Counted from the first letter of the stretch, positions 48,672 through 61,322 are shown. The stretch: 64,000 nt of DNA from Microthyrium microscopicum (GCA_010405405.1 MU004230.1:1385744-1449743), one strand, 5' to 3'. The notes: a model not told the origin generated them from the sequence alone. Numbers and translations are program-made.

Positions 48672-50048
48672 ATGGCGATTCTAACCCAGATCACGCTGTT
48701 TTTACTGCCTATACTGGCGAGTGCCGCTGAGAGTGCTGATGCGCGATCACTGCATAGGCGAAGAGGCGGCTTGCAAGCGTTTGGTGGGCGATGCACAGTA
48801 TCTGACTTCTCAGAAGTGGCAGATGCTGTCAAGTCGTGTACTGAGATAGGCATCAAGGACATGAAGGTGCCGGGCGGACAAACGCTGGATCTTAAGAAGC
48901 TGAAAGCGGGTGCCAAGGTGACATTCTCAGGTCGCACTGTGAGTTATGTTCTTTAAAGAGATAATTTGATACTGAGAGATATAGACATTCGAATTCGCGG
49001 ACGAAGATGTCGACCTTATCCAAATCTCTGGCAGAGATATCACGATCCAAGGCACACCTGGTCACGTCTTGGACGGCAATGGACCGGCATGGTGGGATGG
49101 CATTGGGTCAAATGGCGGAGCTACGAAGTAAGAACCGAATGACCTGCGAGTCGCGACTAGAGCTTACATTGAGATAGGCCCAATCATTTCATTGCGCTGA
49201 AGAAGGTGGTTGGAAAGAGTATAGTCCGTGATTTATACATCGAAAACTACCCTACACACTGCTTCTCAACTACGGGCGCACAAGGTCTTATCATGGAAAA
49301 TATAGTTCTCAACAACACACTTGGAGATCAGCCAAACGCCAAGTCGAATGGAAAGCCTGCTGGACATAATTCGGATGGTTTCGGTTTTGGGTCGTCGGAT
49401 CATGTTATATTGAGAAACTCGAAAGTCTGGAATCAAGATGATTGTGTGGCCATTACTTCTGGAACGAATATCACAGTAGAAAATATGTTTTGCTCTGGAG
49501 GTCATGGACTCTCTATTGGTAGTGTTGGTGGAAAGTCAAACAACACCGTACGAGACATTACATTCAGAAATAGTGTCCTTGAAAAACAAGAGAACGGAAT
49601 CCGTATCAAGTCCAACTCAGGAACAAAAGGCGAAATTAGAGGGCAAGTGTCGCGTTCCAACGAGCGAGTTCGCAACTAACAATCCTAGAATCAAATTTGA
49701 GAACATCCGAATGGATAAGACAACTAAGTACGGTATCGTTATCCAGCAAGATTACCTCAATGGAGGACCAACTGGTAAGCAAATATCTTGTTGGTAGTAG
49801 GTCATATTTTTACACATCTAGGTACTCCAACAAACGGAGTTAAAATTGCTGACATTACGATTAAAAATGTAACGGGAACCGCTGAATCGAAAGCAATGAA
49901 TTACTACATTCTTTGCGGAGAAGGCTCTTGTTCCAACTTCAATATCAACGATGTGAAGATCACTGGAGGAAAGAAGGGTGATTTCTGTAATTTCAAAGCA
50001 GTTGGAAACTTTGATTGCCCTAATACGAGGCCTGCGAAGAGTAGCTAA
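48672..50048 (+). CDS. Secreted polygalacturonase (GH28 pectinase)
   Basis: Five exons (48672-48938, 48985-49127, 49178-49642, 49689-49774, 49822-50048) give 395 aa. It cleaves alpha-1,4 galacturonan of pectin outside the cell. The signal peptide MAILTQITLFLLPILASA is followed by a short propeptide ending at a dibasic-like site (SLHRRRG). The GH28 catalytic set is present: GHNSDGFGF (~199), NQDDCVAI (~222), GHGLSIGSVGG (~244), RIKS (~277). The enzyme is probably an endo-acting type by length. The third intron is unusual: only a GC-AG splice (donor GCAAGT at 49643) keeps the frame to give IRGIKFENIR. The nearest GT donor (49647) leads to a stop after five codons. The presence of a pectinase fits a plant-associated or saprotrophic life. 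Confidence 0.93.
49643..49688 (+). other. GC-AG intron in the polygalacturonase gene
   Basis: Donor GCAAGT, acceptor CCTAG, 46 nt, with ACTAAC as branch site. GC donors are a known minor class that is normally compensated by a strong remaining consensus, as seen here. Confidence 0.75.
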
Positions 50049-50304
50049 ACAATGACTATCTACGTATGCTTTTCTCAACACTTTTCGTCTTCACCTCTAA
50101 ATAATTACCTTTCAGTGATCGCAAGGCTGAAGTCGCAAGGCTGACACGGTTAGCCAATCAGAGATAGATGTGCACCTGGCGCTCGTCCACTTCTTTGCCC
50201 CACTACAGCGCCCACCAAGCCCCACGAAATTATCATCTCAGTGTTGTTCCAAGGTCAACAACTTTCTCACTGTCAATTCCTCTGTCGAACGCGCAAAATC
50301 CATC

Positions 50305-52116
50305 ATGGCTCCGCAAACCCTGCTAGACCTTGTGTCGGCTCTGCCTTCGACAGATAGTTGGGGACCACCAGCATCATCCGAGACCAATCTAAACGGCGTT
50401 CCATATGCACCATTCTCGAAAGGCGACAAACTTGGTCGCATGGCCGACTGGACTGAGGGCAAGGATAGAGACCGCCCAGGACGACAACAGTATGGGAACA
50501 GAGGATATCGAGGTAATAAATATCTGTGAACAATCGCGACTGTGCTAAAATAATGCAGATGCGCAAATCTACGGTGCCCAAAGCAATCCTTTCGCCATCC
50601 AACAAGCCGAAGACGAGGCCTCCTTCTCCGTTGTCGACAACACCAAAACATCCTCACGAGGGCGCGGATTTGGTCGCGGCGGTCAGGTCTTCCGAGGCCG
50701 TGGCCAGCGCGGAGCCCAGAACCAACGTGGTGGCCGTGGAACATTTCAACGAGTTGGCGGCCGAGGTGGCCAGCAAGGCTATGATAATCGCAACCAGCGT
50801 GGAGGTCGTGGAGGACGACGGTTTGGCTATCGTGATGACAAACCTCAACGAAATCGCGATGCTAGCATTCAAGTCAAGCCCGATTGGAACTTATTGGAAG
50901 AGATTGATTTCTCACGTCTGTCCAAGCTTAACCTCGATACTGCCGATGGTGAAGACTTAGACACATACGGTTTCCTTTACTACTACGACCGCGCATACGA
51001 CAAACAACCGGGAGCTAAGACGTCGGAGAAAAAGCTGAATGTTCTTGAGCGTGCCGCATACAACGTGACTACATCTAACGATCCAATAATCCATGACTTG
51101 GCAGAGAAGGATGAGGGTACAATATTCACCACAGACAGCATCCTGTCTTTACTGATGTGTGCTCCACGAAGCGTTTATCCTTGGGATTTGGTGATCACAA
51201 AGCAAGAGGAGAAGCTATACATCGATAGAAGAGAGGGCTCCACTCTTGATATGGTCACCGTCAACGAAAACGCTGCAGATGCTCCATTAGAAACGTCCGA
51301 AGGGAACAAAGATACCATCAATAGTCCCTCGGCGCTGATGATGGAAGCCACCCACATTAACAACATTTTCCCTCTTCAGGTCGTGAAGGAATCAGAGTCC
51401 GCAAAGAAGGAAATGGAACACTCTCATCCCTTCTACAACGAACATGAGGAAACTGACCCACCTGCCTCAAAAGCCTACAACTATCGGAGATTCGATTTGT
51501 CATTATCTCAAGACGAAGAGCCACTACACCTCATTGTTCGGACAGAACTCGATGCTGTCCTCAAGAACAGTATCACAAATGACGACCAGAATATTACTAT
51601 CAAGGCATTGAACGAATTCGACAGCAAGGCACAGGGTAGTGGTGGTGCTCTGGATTGGCGTAGTAAACTGTCGTCGCAGCGCGGTGCAGTTGTAGCAACA
51701 GAAATGAAGAACAACAGCTGCAAACTCGCTAGATGGACAATTCAGAGTATCTTGGCCAAGGCTGATATACTCAAGATAGGGTATGACAAAATTTTGCATC
51801 TTTAGGACATGTTGCTGACTAGATCTTTAGATTCGTTTCGCGTGTCAATCCACGATCGCCGAATGATCACATTATCTTGGGTGTACTTGGATACAAACCG
51901 CGCGATTTCGCTGCGCAGATGAACTTGAATCTTGCCAATGGTTGGGGCATCGTTCGAACCATTGTGGACATGATTCGCCACATGGACGATGGGAAGTACA
52001 TACTTGTCAAGGACCCCAACAAGAGCGTCCTCAGACTGTATGCTGTTCCATCGGATTACTTCGAGGATGATGACAATGCTGCCGAGGCACCAGATCAAGA
52101 TGAGGCTGACGATTGA
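50305..52116 (+). CDS. EIF3D: Translation initiation factor 3 subunit d (eIF3d)
   Basis: Three exons (50305-50512, 50559-51780, 51831-52116) give 571 aa. eIF3d sits on the edge of the eIF3 complex near the mRNA exit of the 40S subunit and has its own cap-binding fold. The N-terminus has the typical WGPP motif and [17 protein letters not shown], then an RGG-rich linker ([19 protein letters not shown]). The conserved core starts at [13 protein letters not shown] and covers [86 protein letters not shown] and [21 protein letters not shown]. The C-terminus is acidic ([17 protein letters not shown]). Length and order match the family. Confidence 0.96.
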
Positions 52117-52559
52117 ATGGGTGTACGATAAGGGATTTGGGATTGATTGAAGCATTGATGCGTGAGCAGGTAGATACAAAAGCATTTCTTCCATTGCCAG
52201 CATAACTTATTTTTCTTTTAAAATGATCAGGCCTAGAAGCTGCATGCTCTCTGAAATATATTTTGATATATGAAGTTCTTGTTGTGGTAAAGCACAGTCC
52301 AACGTCATCATGGCAATGAACCTTGAAGCTGCAGCATTTTCATGCATCCAACGGTGACAATGACATGAACCACATGTTTTCCTTTGCACTCCACCTCCAC
52401 CACATGGACCTCAACTCATCGTTCATCAGTTTCGTTTGTCCACCCACCTCCCAATTTTCATGAAATTCGCAATGATCTATTTGCGGCCACATCTTGTCAT
52501 GTCGGAAGTGTGCTCGTTGAATTCGTCGTCTGCCAGACAAAGCTCGTAGACACTTCGCA
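52117..52559. other. Intergenic region with upstream ORF
   Basis: 443 bp. Next to the DUF155 gene is a 29-codon frame (52460-52549, start MKFAMIYLRPH) that ends 10 bp before the CDS. It is a possible uORF if the leader reaches it. No other gene is seen. Confidence 0.4.
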
Positions 52560-54184
52560 ATGGCGTCCTCAGCTACGGAGCAGACTCCTCTGCTCCCTCA
52601 ACATGTTCAGCCCGCCAATCCCAAACCTCGCCGCACCGTCACGTTTGACAGTCACGTTTCCACGAGCGATGCACCGGAAATCTCCCCGAAACAAACACCA
52701 CTCTCGACCGTTCAGTCTGCGCCGGCTGGACAACCGATTACAGATGCGGCATCTGTGATATCCACACTGAACAATAAACTGCGCCGGAGAAATAGTCAAG
52801 GAGCACCACAAGCTTATCCGAATACTCCAGTGCCTAAGATTGGGCCGCAACGTACCACAAAAGTCGCCGAGAAACTCAAGATCCTGCCAAACCCTGAACA
52901 GGGCGCAGAGGATGAGGAAAGTGGACGCGATGTATACGCACAATTCACTCGAATCAAAGACCCAACAGCCAGACGTGATGCCGCGCGATTGGGCAGAGAG
53001 GATCGTAGCAAACTACCTAGAGTAACGGCTTATTGCACAGCTGGGTCGTACCGCATGAACGAGCTAATGCGCTATCTCAAAGCTCGTAGCAGAGATCGCT
53101 ACGCCTCTCCAAAATTATTTGACGAGTGCATCTATACGCCTTATAATTATGGCGACCCAAAAGCACGGAGTGCTCCACCACAGGAACAATCGGAACCTCA
53201 TCAGCGGAGATACTCAGACTCTGTGGTGGAGATCGCCAATGAGCAGCAAAGAAGCGGCTTACTGGAGTACAATCAACATGGTAGTGACCTCGATTCGAAC
53301 AATGTCAACGCGTTCTATTCCAATTATCAGCCAGAAGAGCTGGTTGATGCTGGGCCCGAACATGTTCCGCAGGAGTTGGATATTGAAGTACACACCCCGG
53401 AAATCTTCCTCTTCAACTATGGCACTGTGGTCATATGGGGCATGACTCTACGAGAAGAACACCGCTTTCTTAAGGAGATTGCGAAATTCGAGGTGGAAAA
53501 ATTGGCCAAAGATGACATTCAAACCGAGGATTTCAATTTCTATTATACTCGAGAGTACCAGGCCCGGATATACAACGACTTTATTAGCTTGATGGACAAG
53601 AGAAATTACATGACGAAGCTAGCTATCAGCCATGCCCTGTCTCAAAGCGTCAAGGTGAGCATAAAAAGCCTTTCGGTTGGCATGAATGCTAACATTATGT
53701 AAAGACATCGTTATATGAGGACCTCGTCGACAATACAATCGAGACGACCAAAGAGGTTCCGGCTCAAATAGCCATTACCGGCAAAGTCAAAATGACTCGT
53801 CGGGAAATTAATATGCAGATTGGAGAACTTTTCATCCTCCGTATCAACATCCATCTCCAGGGTTCGGTGCTAGATGCGCCTGAGCTTATGTGGGCCGAAC
53901 CCCAACTCGAGCCTACATATTCAGCTGTTCGAATGTACCTTGAAATGGACCAGCGAGTCGCATTGTTGACTGAACGACTGAATGTCATTGCGGATCTTCT
54001 CGCAGTTCTAAAGGATCAGTTGACACATACTCATGGCGAATATCTCGAGTGGATCGGTAAGGTTTCGCTTCGCCCCGCGAACTATTCGATAGCTAACTTG
54101 ATTCCAGTAATTGTGCTGATCGCGGCAGAGATAGTTGTGGCAGCAGTGAATATTCTGGTGGATTTGTATGCGGAGGTTGATTAG
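52560..54184 (+). CDS. RMD1/RMD8-family (DUF155) membrane protein
   Basis: Three exons (52560-53654, 53705-54056, 54108-54184) give 507 aa. Yeast Rmd1 and Rmd8 are needed for meiotic nuclear division; the biochemical role is unknown, and relatives (RMND1, Mrx10) act in mitochondria. The N-terminal ~115 residues are disordered and begin with an acidic dileucine-like motif (TEQTPLLP) often seen on vacuolar proteins. DUF155 covers ~150-460: RVTAYCTAGSYRMNELMRYL, EIFLFNYGTVVIWGMTLREE, FYYTREYQARIYNDFI, ISHALSQSVK-TSLYEDLVDNTI, INMQIGELFILRINIHLQGSVLDAPELMW, YLEMDQRVALLTERLNV. A C-terminal membrane helix (VIVLIAAEIVVAAVNILVDL) lies in the last exon, as expected. Confidence 0.92.
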
Positions 54185-54899
54185 AAATGCGATTGTAGCT
54201 TGGTGGTTCGGAGAGACCTGGGACGCTTCAAGTCCTCAACTTGTAGGAATAGTGACACTTCAAACAAGCAATTGTACAAGATAAAATGATCTTGACCGTG
54301 TGACATCCAATCATCGAATTGAAACAGTGAAAAGTTAAATATCTGGATTATCAAGTATGAGGGTGGAGCGGGACTCTCCGCCAACCAAAAAAAGGAGTAG
54401 CTTCAAGCACAACAAGCTTTCCTCCGAATACCGCAAGTCATTACAAAGCCTCGACAAATATCATACCCCTTTTGCGTGGGTTCATGTTGTTTGCTGATAT
54501 CTCGCCCTCGTTTCGTCTGGGATCGTCATTGCTTGCCAGGGGACCCGAAGCTGCAAGGTCTTCCCTCGTGCTCCGAACCGTAACTTAGACCCAAAGATCT
54601 TCCCCATCTCCCATCTGACCAACAACAACTACTCCCTCATTACGGACAATGCCAGTCAGTGCCTTGTTCCAATATAAATTATACATCGCAACATAATCCT
54701 ACCTCCCGCCTGGCCAATAGCTCCCAACTTGCAGCCGGAAGCAAGCTTCTATCTCCCTCTCATCATACCAAAATTTCTCCCTCAGCTGCAAAACCTTCGA
54801 CGTCAAGTTCCCCGTACCCCACGACGCCACACGATGCCCACGGGTCTACAATCGCAATATTATTAATACTCCTCAAATGATACCTTCTCGCCGTTCCCC
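54185..54899. promoter_or_regulatory. PIK1 promoter and leader with two uORFs
   Basis: 715 bp. Two short frames precede PIK1: 54649-54696 (15 codons, start MPVSALFQ) and 54877-54903 (8 codons, MIPSRRSP). The stop of the second overlaps the PIK1 start as ATGA. Transcript ends are unknown, so their inclusion in the mRNA is inferred. Confidence 0.45.
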
Positions 54900-57800
54900 A
54901 TGAGTTGGAATCTCCTGGAGCGCTTTCTGGAGAGCGAGCATTTCAAACAGGACACTTCATTGTGCATCCAGTACCTCTCGTGCGTTCTCGAACCTCAATT
55001 CTCAACATCAAAATAAAATTTTGGCTCACCTTTAAATAGGAGATATGCGGATCATGTAGGCATACAGTATGCGCTCTGCTCAAAGCTGCGCCAGTTTACA
55101 TACGAGGAGCTGGAGTTTTCGCTCCCCCAGCTTTGCCAGCTCCTCGTATCCGTTGACAATGAGTCCATGGCGTTGGAAGAGTTCATAATGGACCTTTGTG
55201 AAGAGTCCGCCAATGCAGCTCTACTTGTATGACATGTTACTACTTGCTAGATATGTGCTAATATTGATTTTAGACCTTCTGGCTTTTTCAGACGTACCTG
55301 CACGACCTCTCATCGAACCCACAATCCGAGCATTTTAGAACATGCAGCCGCATTTATAATAAAATACAGCGAATAATATTCGGTGCGGCGGACAGTGTGC
55401 ATAGAGAAAAGATAAAAACCAACATCCTGCCGATGACCGTTCTTGCGAGTTTGATACTGGCTAGTGTTGCAACACCGTTTCTCCCGCGACATGCTGGGCC
55501 TCTTGCCATCGCACAAGCAAGACGACCACGGCCACTGGAGGATGTTATTTCGGAAGCTGGACAGGAAAGCAAATTGGCTAGGAGCCACACTGTTTCTGGG
55601 TCTGGAGCTGGTGGTCATCCGAAACCGGGCAGAAGGAAGGCTCCAGCTGCCCCTAAAGACATTGATCCTGCTCGAGTTCGGCGTAAACAAGCACACTCGG
55701 CGTCTGCAAGCACTCCCACCATTGTTGTGGAGCAGAGCAAAGCTCCTGTTCACCAAGAACCTGTCAAGGCTGTCTTGGGATCTTCAGCAAATCCACCTGC
55801 TGAACCATCGTTAAGCTCTACTTCTCTCCCAGATACCATGCGACCCGTGGAAGAGACAAAGCTTCCGACACCTCCCGCGAGTGCTGGCTTACCCAGGCAT
55901 GGTGATCGAAAAAGAAGACACACTCATTCTACCCGGCCGGTGGCTCCGTCAACGGTTCCTAGGGAGCAAAAGATACGAATGTTGCGATCTAACTACTTCC
56001 GGAGTCAAACCGCATTCCTGACTGCCCTCATGGACATTTCTAACCGCCTTGTGAATGTGGCTAAACCGGCGAGATTGAGCGCACTCAGAGCTGAACTTGG
56101 ACTGATTGCTCAAGATCTGCCGGCTGAAGTCGATATTCCAGTCATCTGCCCTGCAACTTTGGAAGAAGGTGCCGCAAGCAATAGCAAGCACCATCGGATC
56201 GTTCGTCTTAACCCGGCCGAGGCAACCAGCCTGAATTCGGCAGAGCGAGTACCTTACCTTTTAATGGTAGAGGTGATTCGAGAAGATTTTGATTTCAATC
56301 CAGACTCGGAAGAAAATTCTCATCTCCTCAGCCGCTTGCTCACGGAAAAAGGTCCGTTATCTAGAAGGCTTTTTGATCTCACAGACTCTGGACGAGAACA
56401 AGCTCGAGATGGCAATAACAATCTAGGAGAAGACAGCGTCCTTGAGCCCGCTGAAGGCGACTTGGGGAATGCTCCTTTGATAAACAACTACCCCTACTCA
56501 CCGGAAGAGGAGCTGCCGGTTCGAACCAAGTCGCCTCTGGTGAATGGGGTCACAATCTTACCGGCCGGAAGATCCTCTAGCGGTGCGACTGGACGATCAT
56601 CCATGGCAGGCATTTCTACTCCACGATCCTCGCATACCGAGATTAGTCGCAACGGAAGTCCAGCACCACGCAAAGCTACAACTACTGGAAGCAGATCATA
56701 TGCACCAGACCAGCCAGACGTGTCTGCCCTAGCAACACATATGCGAACGGCTGCTCAAATGTTGGCCCAATTAGACCAAAGTAGTTCTAAACGACCTAAG
56801 CAAGAAGTTGCTGCAATCAAAGCCAAAATTATCGCTAGTATGCAATCACTGGAGGAGCAAAGCTTTTTGATGGACGACCCTACTAACCCACCGACCTTTG
56901 ATACCATCATGGCCAAATCAGATACAGAAAACCCCGATGTAGTGCAAGGTGTCTTTGACGACGAGAACCTTGACACCGATGCTGAGCGCACCATAAACTC
57001 TGGGGCTGGAGCGGCAAGAATGGAGAACGACCAGATTACTGGAGGTGTCAAAAGAAAGGGAGACCGAGATGATCCTAGTGCTGCAACCTTTGGTGAGGAT
57101 TGGGAAGCCAAAAAGGATCGAATTCGTCGCTCCTCACCATATGGTTGGATGAAAAATTGGGATCTTATCAGTGTTATTGTCAAGACAGGCGCAGACTTAC
57201 GACAGGAGGCCTTTGCATGTCAACTCATTCGGGTTTGTTCCAAGATCTGGACAGCCGTCAACGTGCCAGTTTGGGTCAAGAACATGCGCATTCTGGTCAC
57301 TGGAGAATCATCTGGACTTATCGAAACAATCACGAATGGCGTGTCTCTTCACTCTCTGAAGCGCAGCTTAACTCTTGCAAACATAGCGGCAGGGACCAAC
57401 TCCAAGAAACGCATTGCCACGCTCAAAGATCACTTTGTTAAAACCTTTGGCGAACCTGAAACTGAAGCCTATAACACAGCTGTCGAAGCCTTCAGCCAAA
57501 GTCTCGCTGCCTACAGCGTCATTTCATACGTGCTCCAGCTCAAAGATCGGCATAATGGCAATCTTCTGATCGACAACTCTGGGCACATTATCCACATTGA
57601 TTTCGGCTTCATGCTGTCCAACTCACCTGGCAGCATGGGTTTTGAAGCGGCACCTTTTAAACTCACTTACGAATATATTGACGTACTAGGAGGCATGACC
57701 TCGCCTGCCTTTGACAGCTTCAAAAAGCTGTGCAAGCAGGCTTTCCAAGCACTACGGAAAGATGCAGAAAAACTCATCAGCCTGGTGGAAATTATGGGCC

Positions 57801-58039
57801 GTCAATCTGCGATGCCGTGCTTTGCATCTGGTGGACATCAGGCAGTGAATGCACTAAGGGCACGATTTGTGCTACATCTCAGTAGAGAGGAGGCGGAGAC
57901 ATTTGTTGAAGAGCTGATCCAGAAAAGTGCTGGGAGTTATTATACTAGACTGTAAGTTGTTTACCCTTGGAGAAGTGAATATGCTAACTGGCAATTTAGT
58001 TATGATACCTTCCAATACCGCTCTCAAGGAATCTATTGA
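54900..58039 (+). CDS. PIK1: Phosphatidylinositol 4-kinase Pik1 (type III beta)
   Basis: Four exons (54900-54979, 55040-55226, 55274-57951, 58000-58039) give 994 aa. Pik1 makes PtdIns4P at the Golgi and in the nucleus and is essential in yeasts. The N-terminal lipid-kinase-unique region starts at MSWNLLERFLESEHFKQDTS and includes FTYEELEFSLPQLCQLLV. The middle is disordered, with basic and Ser/Thr-rich stretches. The kinase domain near the C-terminus shows IVKTGADLRQEAFACQLI, the catalytic loop LKDRHNGNLLID, the metal-binding IIHIDFGFMLSNSPG, and FKLTYEYIDVLGG. The final 40-nt exon adds the conserved end YDTFQYRSQGIY; without it a stop would follow YYTRL directly. The small first exon is fixed by its family-typical start. 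Confidence 0.95.
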
Positions 58040-58700
58040 TTTCTTTTACATCGCTCCGCCGTTAGAGGTCAGCCTTTACAAGCTATTGATCGCGCCAGAT
58101 AGATACCCATTTCGATGGACGTTTGAACAATGAAATTCATGACACGATCATGACTTTAAGTGCAATACGCCATCCGATGTCCTGAAGTGAGGTCCCAGAA
58201 GCTAACCTTAGACAACAGACCGCGAGAGGCATGTTTGAAGATCGTCATTATTCATTGATTGTCTAATGCTTACTTATCGTTCGGTAAATGAGCAATAGGC
58301 CATTACTATCAACATTTCTGGTATCATCTCAGTCGGCCATGCAAGCAAATCAATCTCCAGATCAATGCCCGCTGCTGATACAGTCGTCGGCTATGCGTGG
58401 TGTTTTCTTCAAGAATCAACATGTTTTAATGGTCACCTTGAAAGGTGATGAGAAATCGACAATTCAACAACCTCGGCTCAGTAAAGCTTCTCATGCAAGT
58501 AGCTCTCTAGCTTGGATCTGATGTCAGCTTAAAAAATGTTACACATGTATGAGGCGAGATTCGAGATCTCAATCTTCTTTGTCTCTTTTCTCTAATCACT
58601 GCCAATTATTGCTTTTCTCTCTTAGTTTTTCTAGCATACTGGAATATATCAGATTGGGTCATTCTCACTATTCGTACTCAACCGCCGTCCACACATCACC
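58040..58700. other. Intergenic region, 0.66 kb
   Basis: 3' flank of PIK1 and promoter of the thioesterase gene. No gene is seen. Confidence 0.5.
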
Positions 58701-59724
58701 ATGGCCACCATTAAAGATCTCCTGGCCCTAAAGTCCACTGGTCAGGATACTTTCGAATCACTCTCCTTTCCTGACCGTATGGGCAATGCCGCTTTAATCG
58801 CATATGGTGGCTGCACTCTTGGTGTCGCTGCCCATGCCGCTTATCTCACTGTCCCGTCGACTCACCACGCCTACTCGCTACAAGGCGCCTTTCTGGGTCC
58901 AGCTTTAATCGACCGTGTCTACACCATCCACGTAACTCGTCAGCGCGATACACGCACATTCGCTACGCGCCTCGTGGATGTGCGGCAAACACTCGACGAT
59001 GGCTCAACTCGTAGTTGTTTGACCTTACTGGCAGACTTCATGACCGCAGAACCAAAGGATTTGATGACATTTAGTGCGCCACCAACTCGGGATTGGGGGA
59101 CACCAGAGGATGGACTGGAGTATCATGCTGCGAGGAAAAAGCTGTTGGATGAGGGAAAGATTGATGAGCGAACGTATAGAAGGGCGAGAACTATGATTGC
59201 GTTGGCACTGAGAACATTTGATATTAGTCACTGTCATGGGAGTATTATGACGGAGGTGTTGTATGGAGTTGCGAAGATGGCGCCGTCGAGTCAAGATGGG
59301 ATGGAGTTGACAGATAAGGTTTCTGCTGGTAAGTGATGGTGTTCCTGGATGTTTGAAGCAGCAAGTGTGCTAATGAGATATAGATTGGAACAAGTCTTCG
59401 ACAAAGCTGAGTACGGAGGGCGAGCATGTTGGTGCGCTGGCGTTTTTGATGGATATGGCGACGTCTTTTATACATCTTTCGCATGATCACAAGTTTTTGG
59501 ATGATGCAGGCGCTTGTTCAAGTTTGGATTTCTCGCTTCGTCTGTTCTCGAACAATATCAACATCAATGAATGGCATTTGCGTGAGATGAAAGCAGTTGT
59601 GGCACGGCAAGGAAGAGCGTATAACGAAATTCGACTTTGGGATTCTGAGAAACGATTGACTGCTATCATGACACAACAGGGGATTATGAGGCCTCCGCCG
59701 GAAAAGACAAAGTCCAACATATGA
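58701..59724 (+). CDS. Acyl-CoA thioesterase (TesB / Tes1-like, double hotdog)
   Basis: Two exons (58701-59328, 59384-59724; 55-nt intron) give 322 aa. It should hydrolyse acyl-CoA to fatty acid and CoA. The first hotdog has RMGNAALIAYGGCTLGVAAHAAYLTVP, HHAYSLQGAFLGPALIDRVY, and VTRQRDTRTFATRLVDVRQ. The second half carries GALAFLMDMATSFIHLSHDH, CSSLDFSLRLFSNN (the Asp-Ser/Leu-Asp-type active-site strand), and EWHLREMKAVVARQGRAYNEIRLWD. The domain order matches TesB and the peroxisomal thioesterase Tes1. The C-terminus (KSNI) is not a canonical PTS1 signal, so peroxisomal location is uncertain. The intron lies between the hotdog halves. Confidence 0.88.
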
Positions 59725-61322
59725 GTCTTATGCAATGAATCTCAAGACTCTTGGGTTGCTATTGGGAGAATATGTAGATTGACTCGCCGCTTACAAGTCC
59801 TAGAATGGTGGTTTATAGAAATGTCATTAGATCTCCAATAGATAGACGTTATGAAATGCCCTCGAAATAACACTGTTTTCATAAAAAAGGTGCAAAATTG
59901 AAGTCCTTGATATGGATCTTCCAGCTCAGGCAGAAGCATCAATATTGGCATTGGATACTACAATCACGCAAAGAAAAACACACTAAACCACAAAATAACT
60001 TAGTAAGATAGAGAAAAACTAGACGGATTTGCAACTTTAGTTTATATCCTGCAGGATCACATAAAAACAACTTCTTTAGTCCTCCAAGACATATCTCATT
60101 TTTTCCATATGTCCATCTCAAGGCATTATTTATATTCTCAGCACATTTGAGTTCCGGCGGTCAGACCAACAAATTACTCCACGTACCCGGATATGCAAAT
60201 ATGAATTCGACATGCTGGTAAATATGCGAGTAAATAGCCCTCAAACATGAGTTTTTCAACACTCAAGGTAGTCCTCGAAGGTGTTCGCTGATCCAACGCT
60301 CCGGGTCGCCATACTGGGGATGTTGTGAAGTAATATATATAGCCTGGCCAGCGGTTGTTTCAGCCTGATACTCGAAGGTATGGACCAGTAAAACGTCGGC
60401 TGTACTGTGCTCCCATGCAGCCTCAATCTGGGCGCGGACAATGAGCGAGTCAAATGTCGTTTTAAAACCGATTGAGTTCTCACTAATCCTGGAATGAACC
60501 GCAGGATCTACGTTCTATATTTGTTTAACGTTTCTCGTGTTGAGAAAACTTCAACTTCAACTTTCTTCAACAAGTTTCAATTCTCAAGCTGTGAGATGTT
60601 CATGATACTTTTGGCAAAACGACTCTCGGAGCCGAAGAATGGAAGAACTCCACATTCCACGCCACGGCCCGATCGCGGCTTCGCGTTGACCTCCCTTTTG
60701 CATTTTTGACAGCTTGATATCACCAATTAGAATTGACGAACCTCAAGCGGCTTATTCGCTTTCAACACGGGGGATGTGGCGCTCTCGCTCTTTTCGGTGT
60801 CGCTTTACAAATTCAAACTGATCATTCAGCACTCTTTCGGTATTCGGTGTTCTATGACGGCCACCACTTGCAGCAATTGTAAGTTTCATCCAATCTGCGT
60901 CGTAGCAGCTCCAACCTCCCTGGCGTTTCGGCAGCTAGTGAGCAACTGCACGTCGCTTCTGATTCCTCATCGTGATTTTCTAATTCGTTGTTGGCTGGAG
61001 TATTCGGATTTAACAGCCTGCATCGTTGTTACCGTGTGTCAAAAACGAGGTTTGTTTGGTCTGGTTTGAACCCCGTCCATCGCAACTATACCGCAACTGT
61101 GCTTTGTCCCGCCCGTACTTCCGAGATGGCCATGGTATGACACGAATAGCAGACAGAATAGTTTCAAGCGCGTTGATTTGTTGCGTTTATGAGTCCTCGG
61201 GTCGGGCCATTTTTGTTTAGCTCGGTAGCCTGTTTTTGTTCTTAAACTTTACTACGCGCATATCTGTGCCACCTCTTTTTGACGTCTCGTACCGTCGACT
61301 TCACATCATCGATATAATCATA
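59725..61322. other. Intergenic region, 1.6 kb, with an open-frame fragment
   Basis: 3' flank of the thioesterase gene, an isolated minus-strand frame (60263-60514, listed separately), then a long promoter/leader of the DHA2 transporter. A plus-strand frame at 60776-61069 has no domain resemblance. No RNA gene was noticed. Confidence 0.45.
60263..60514 (-). pseudogene. Open-frame fragment, possible gene relic or missed exon
   Basis: An 83-codon minus-strand frame lacks an ATG and is preceded by TAG in an acceptor-like context (AAATATAG). It reads like real protein: a start VDPAVHSRISEN, middle FDSLIVRAQIEAAWEHSTAD and end YGDPERWISEHLRGLP then stop. I do not recognise a family and found no matching upstream exon with a good start. 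It could be the last exon of a small gene, a decayed fragment, or chance. Confidence 0.25.

Noticed and set aside
57952-57956. In-frame TAA directly after YYTRL as the end of PIK1
   Set aside because: The TAA is part of a GTAAGT donor; splicing to 58000 adds the family-conserved YDTFQYRSQGIY end.
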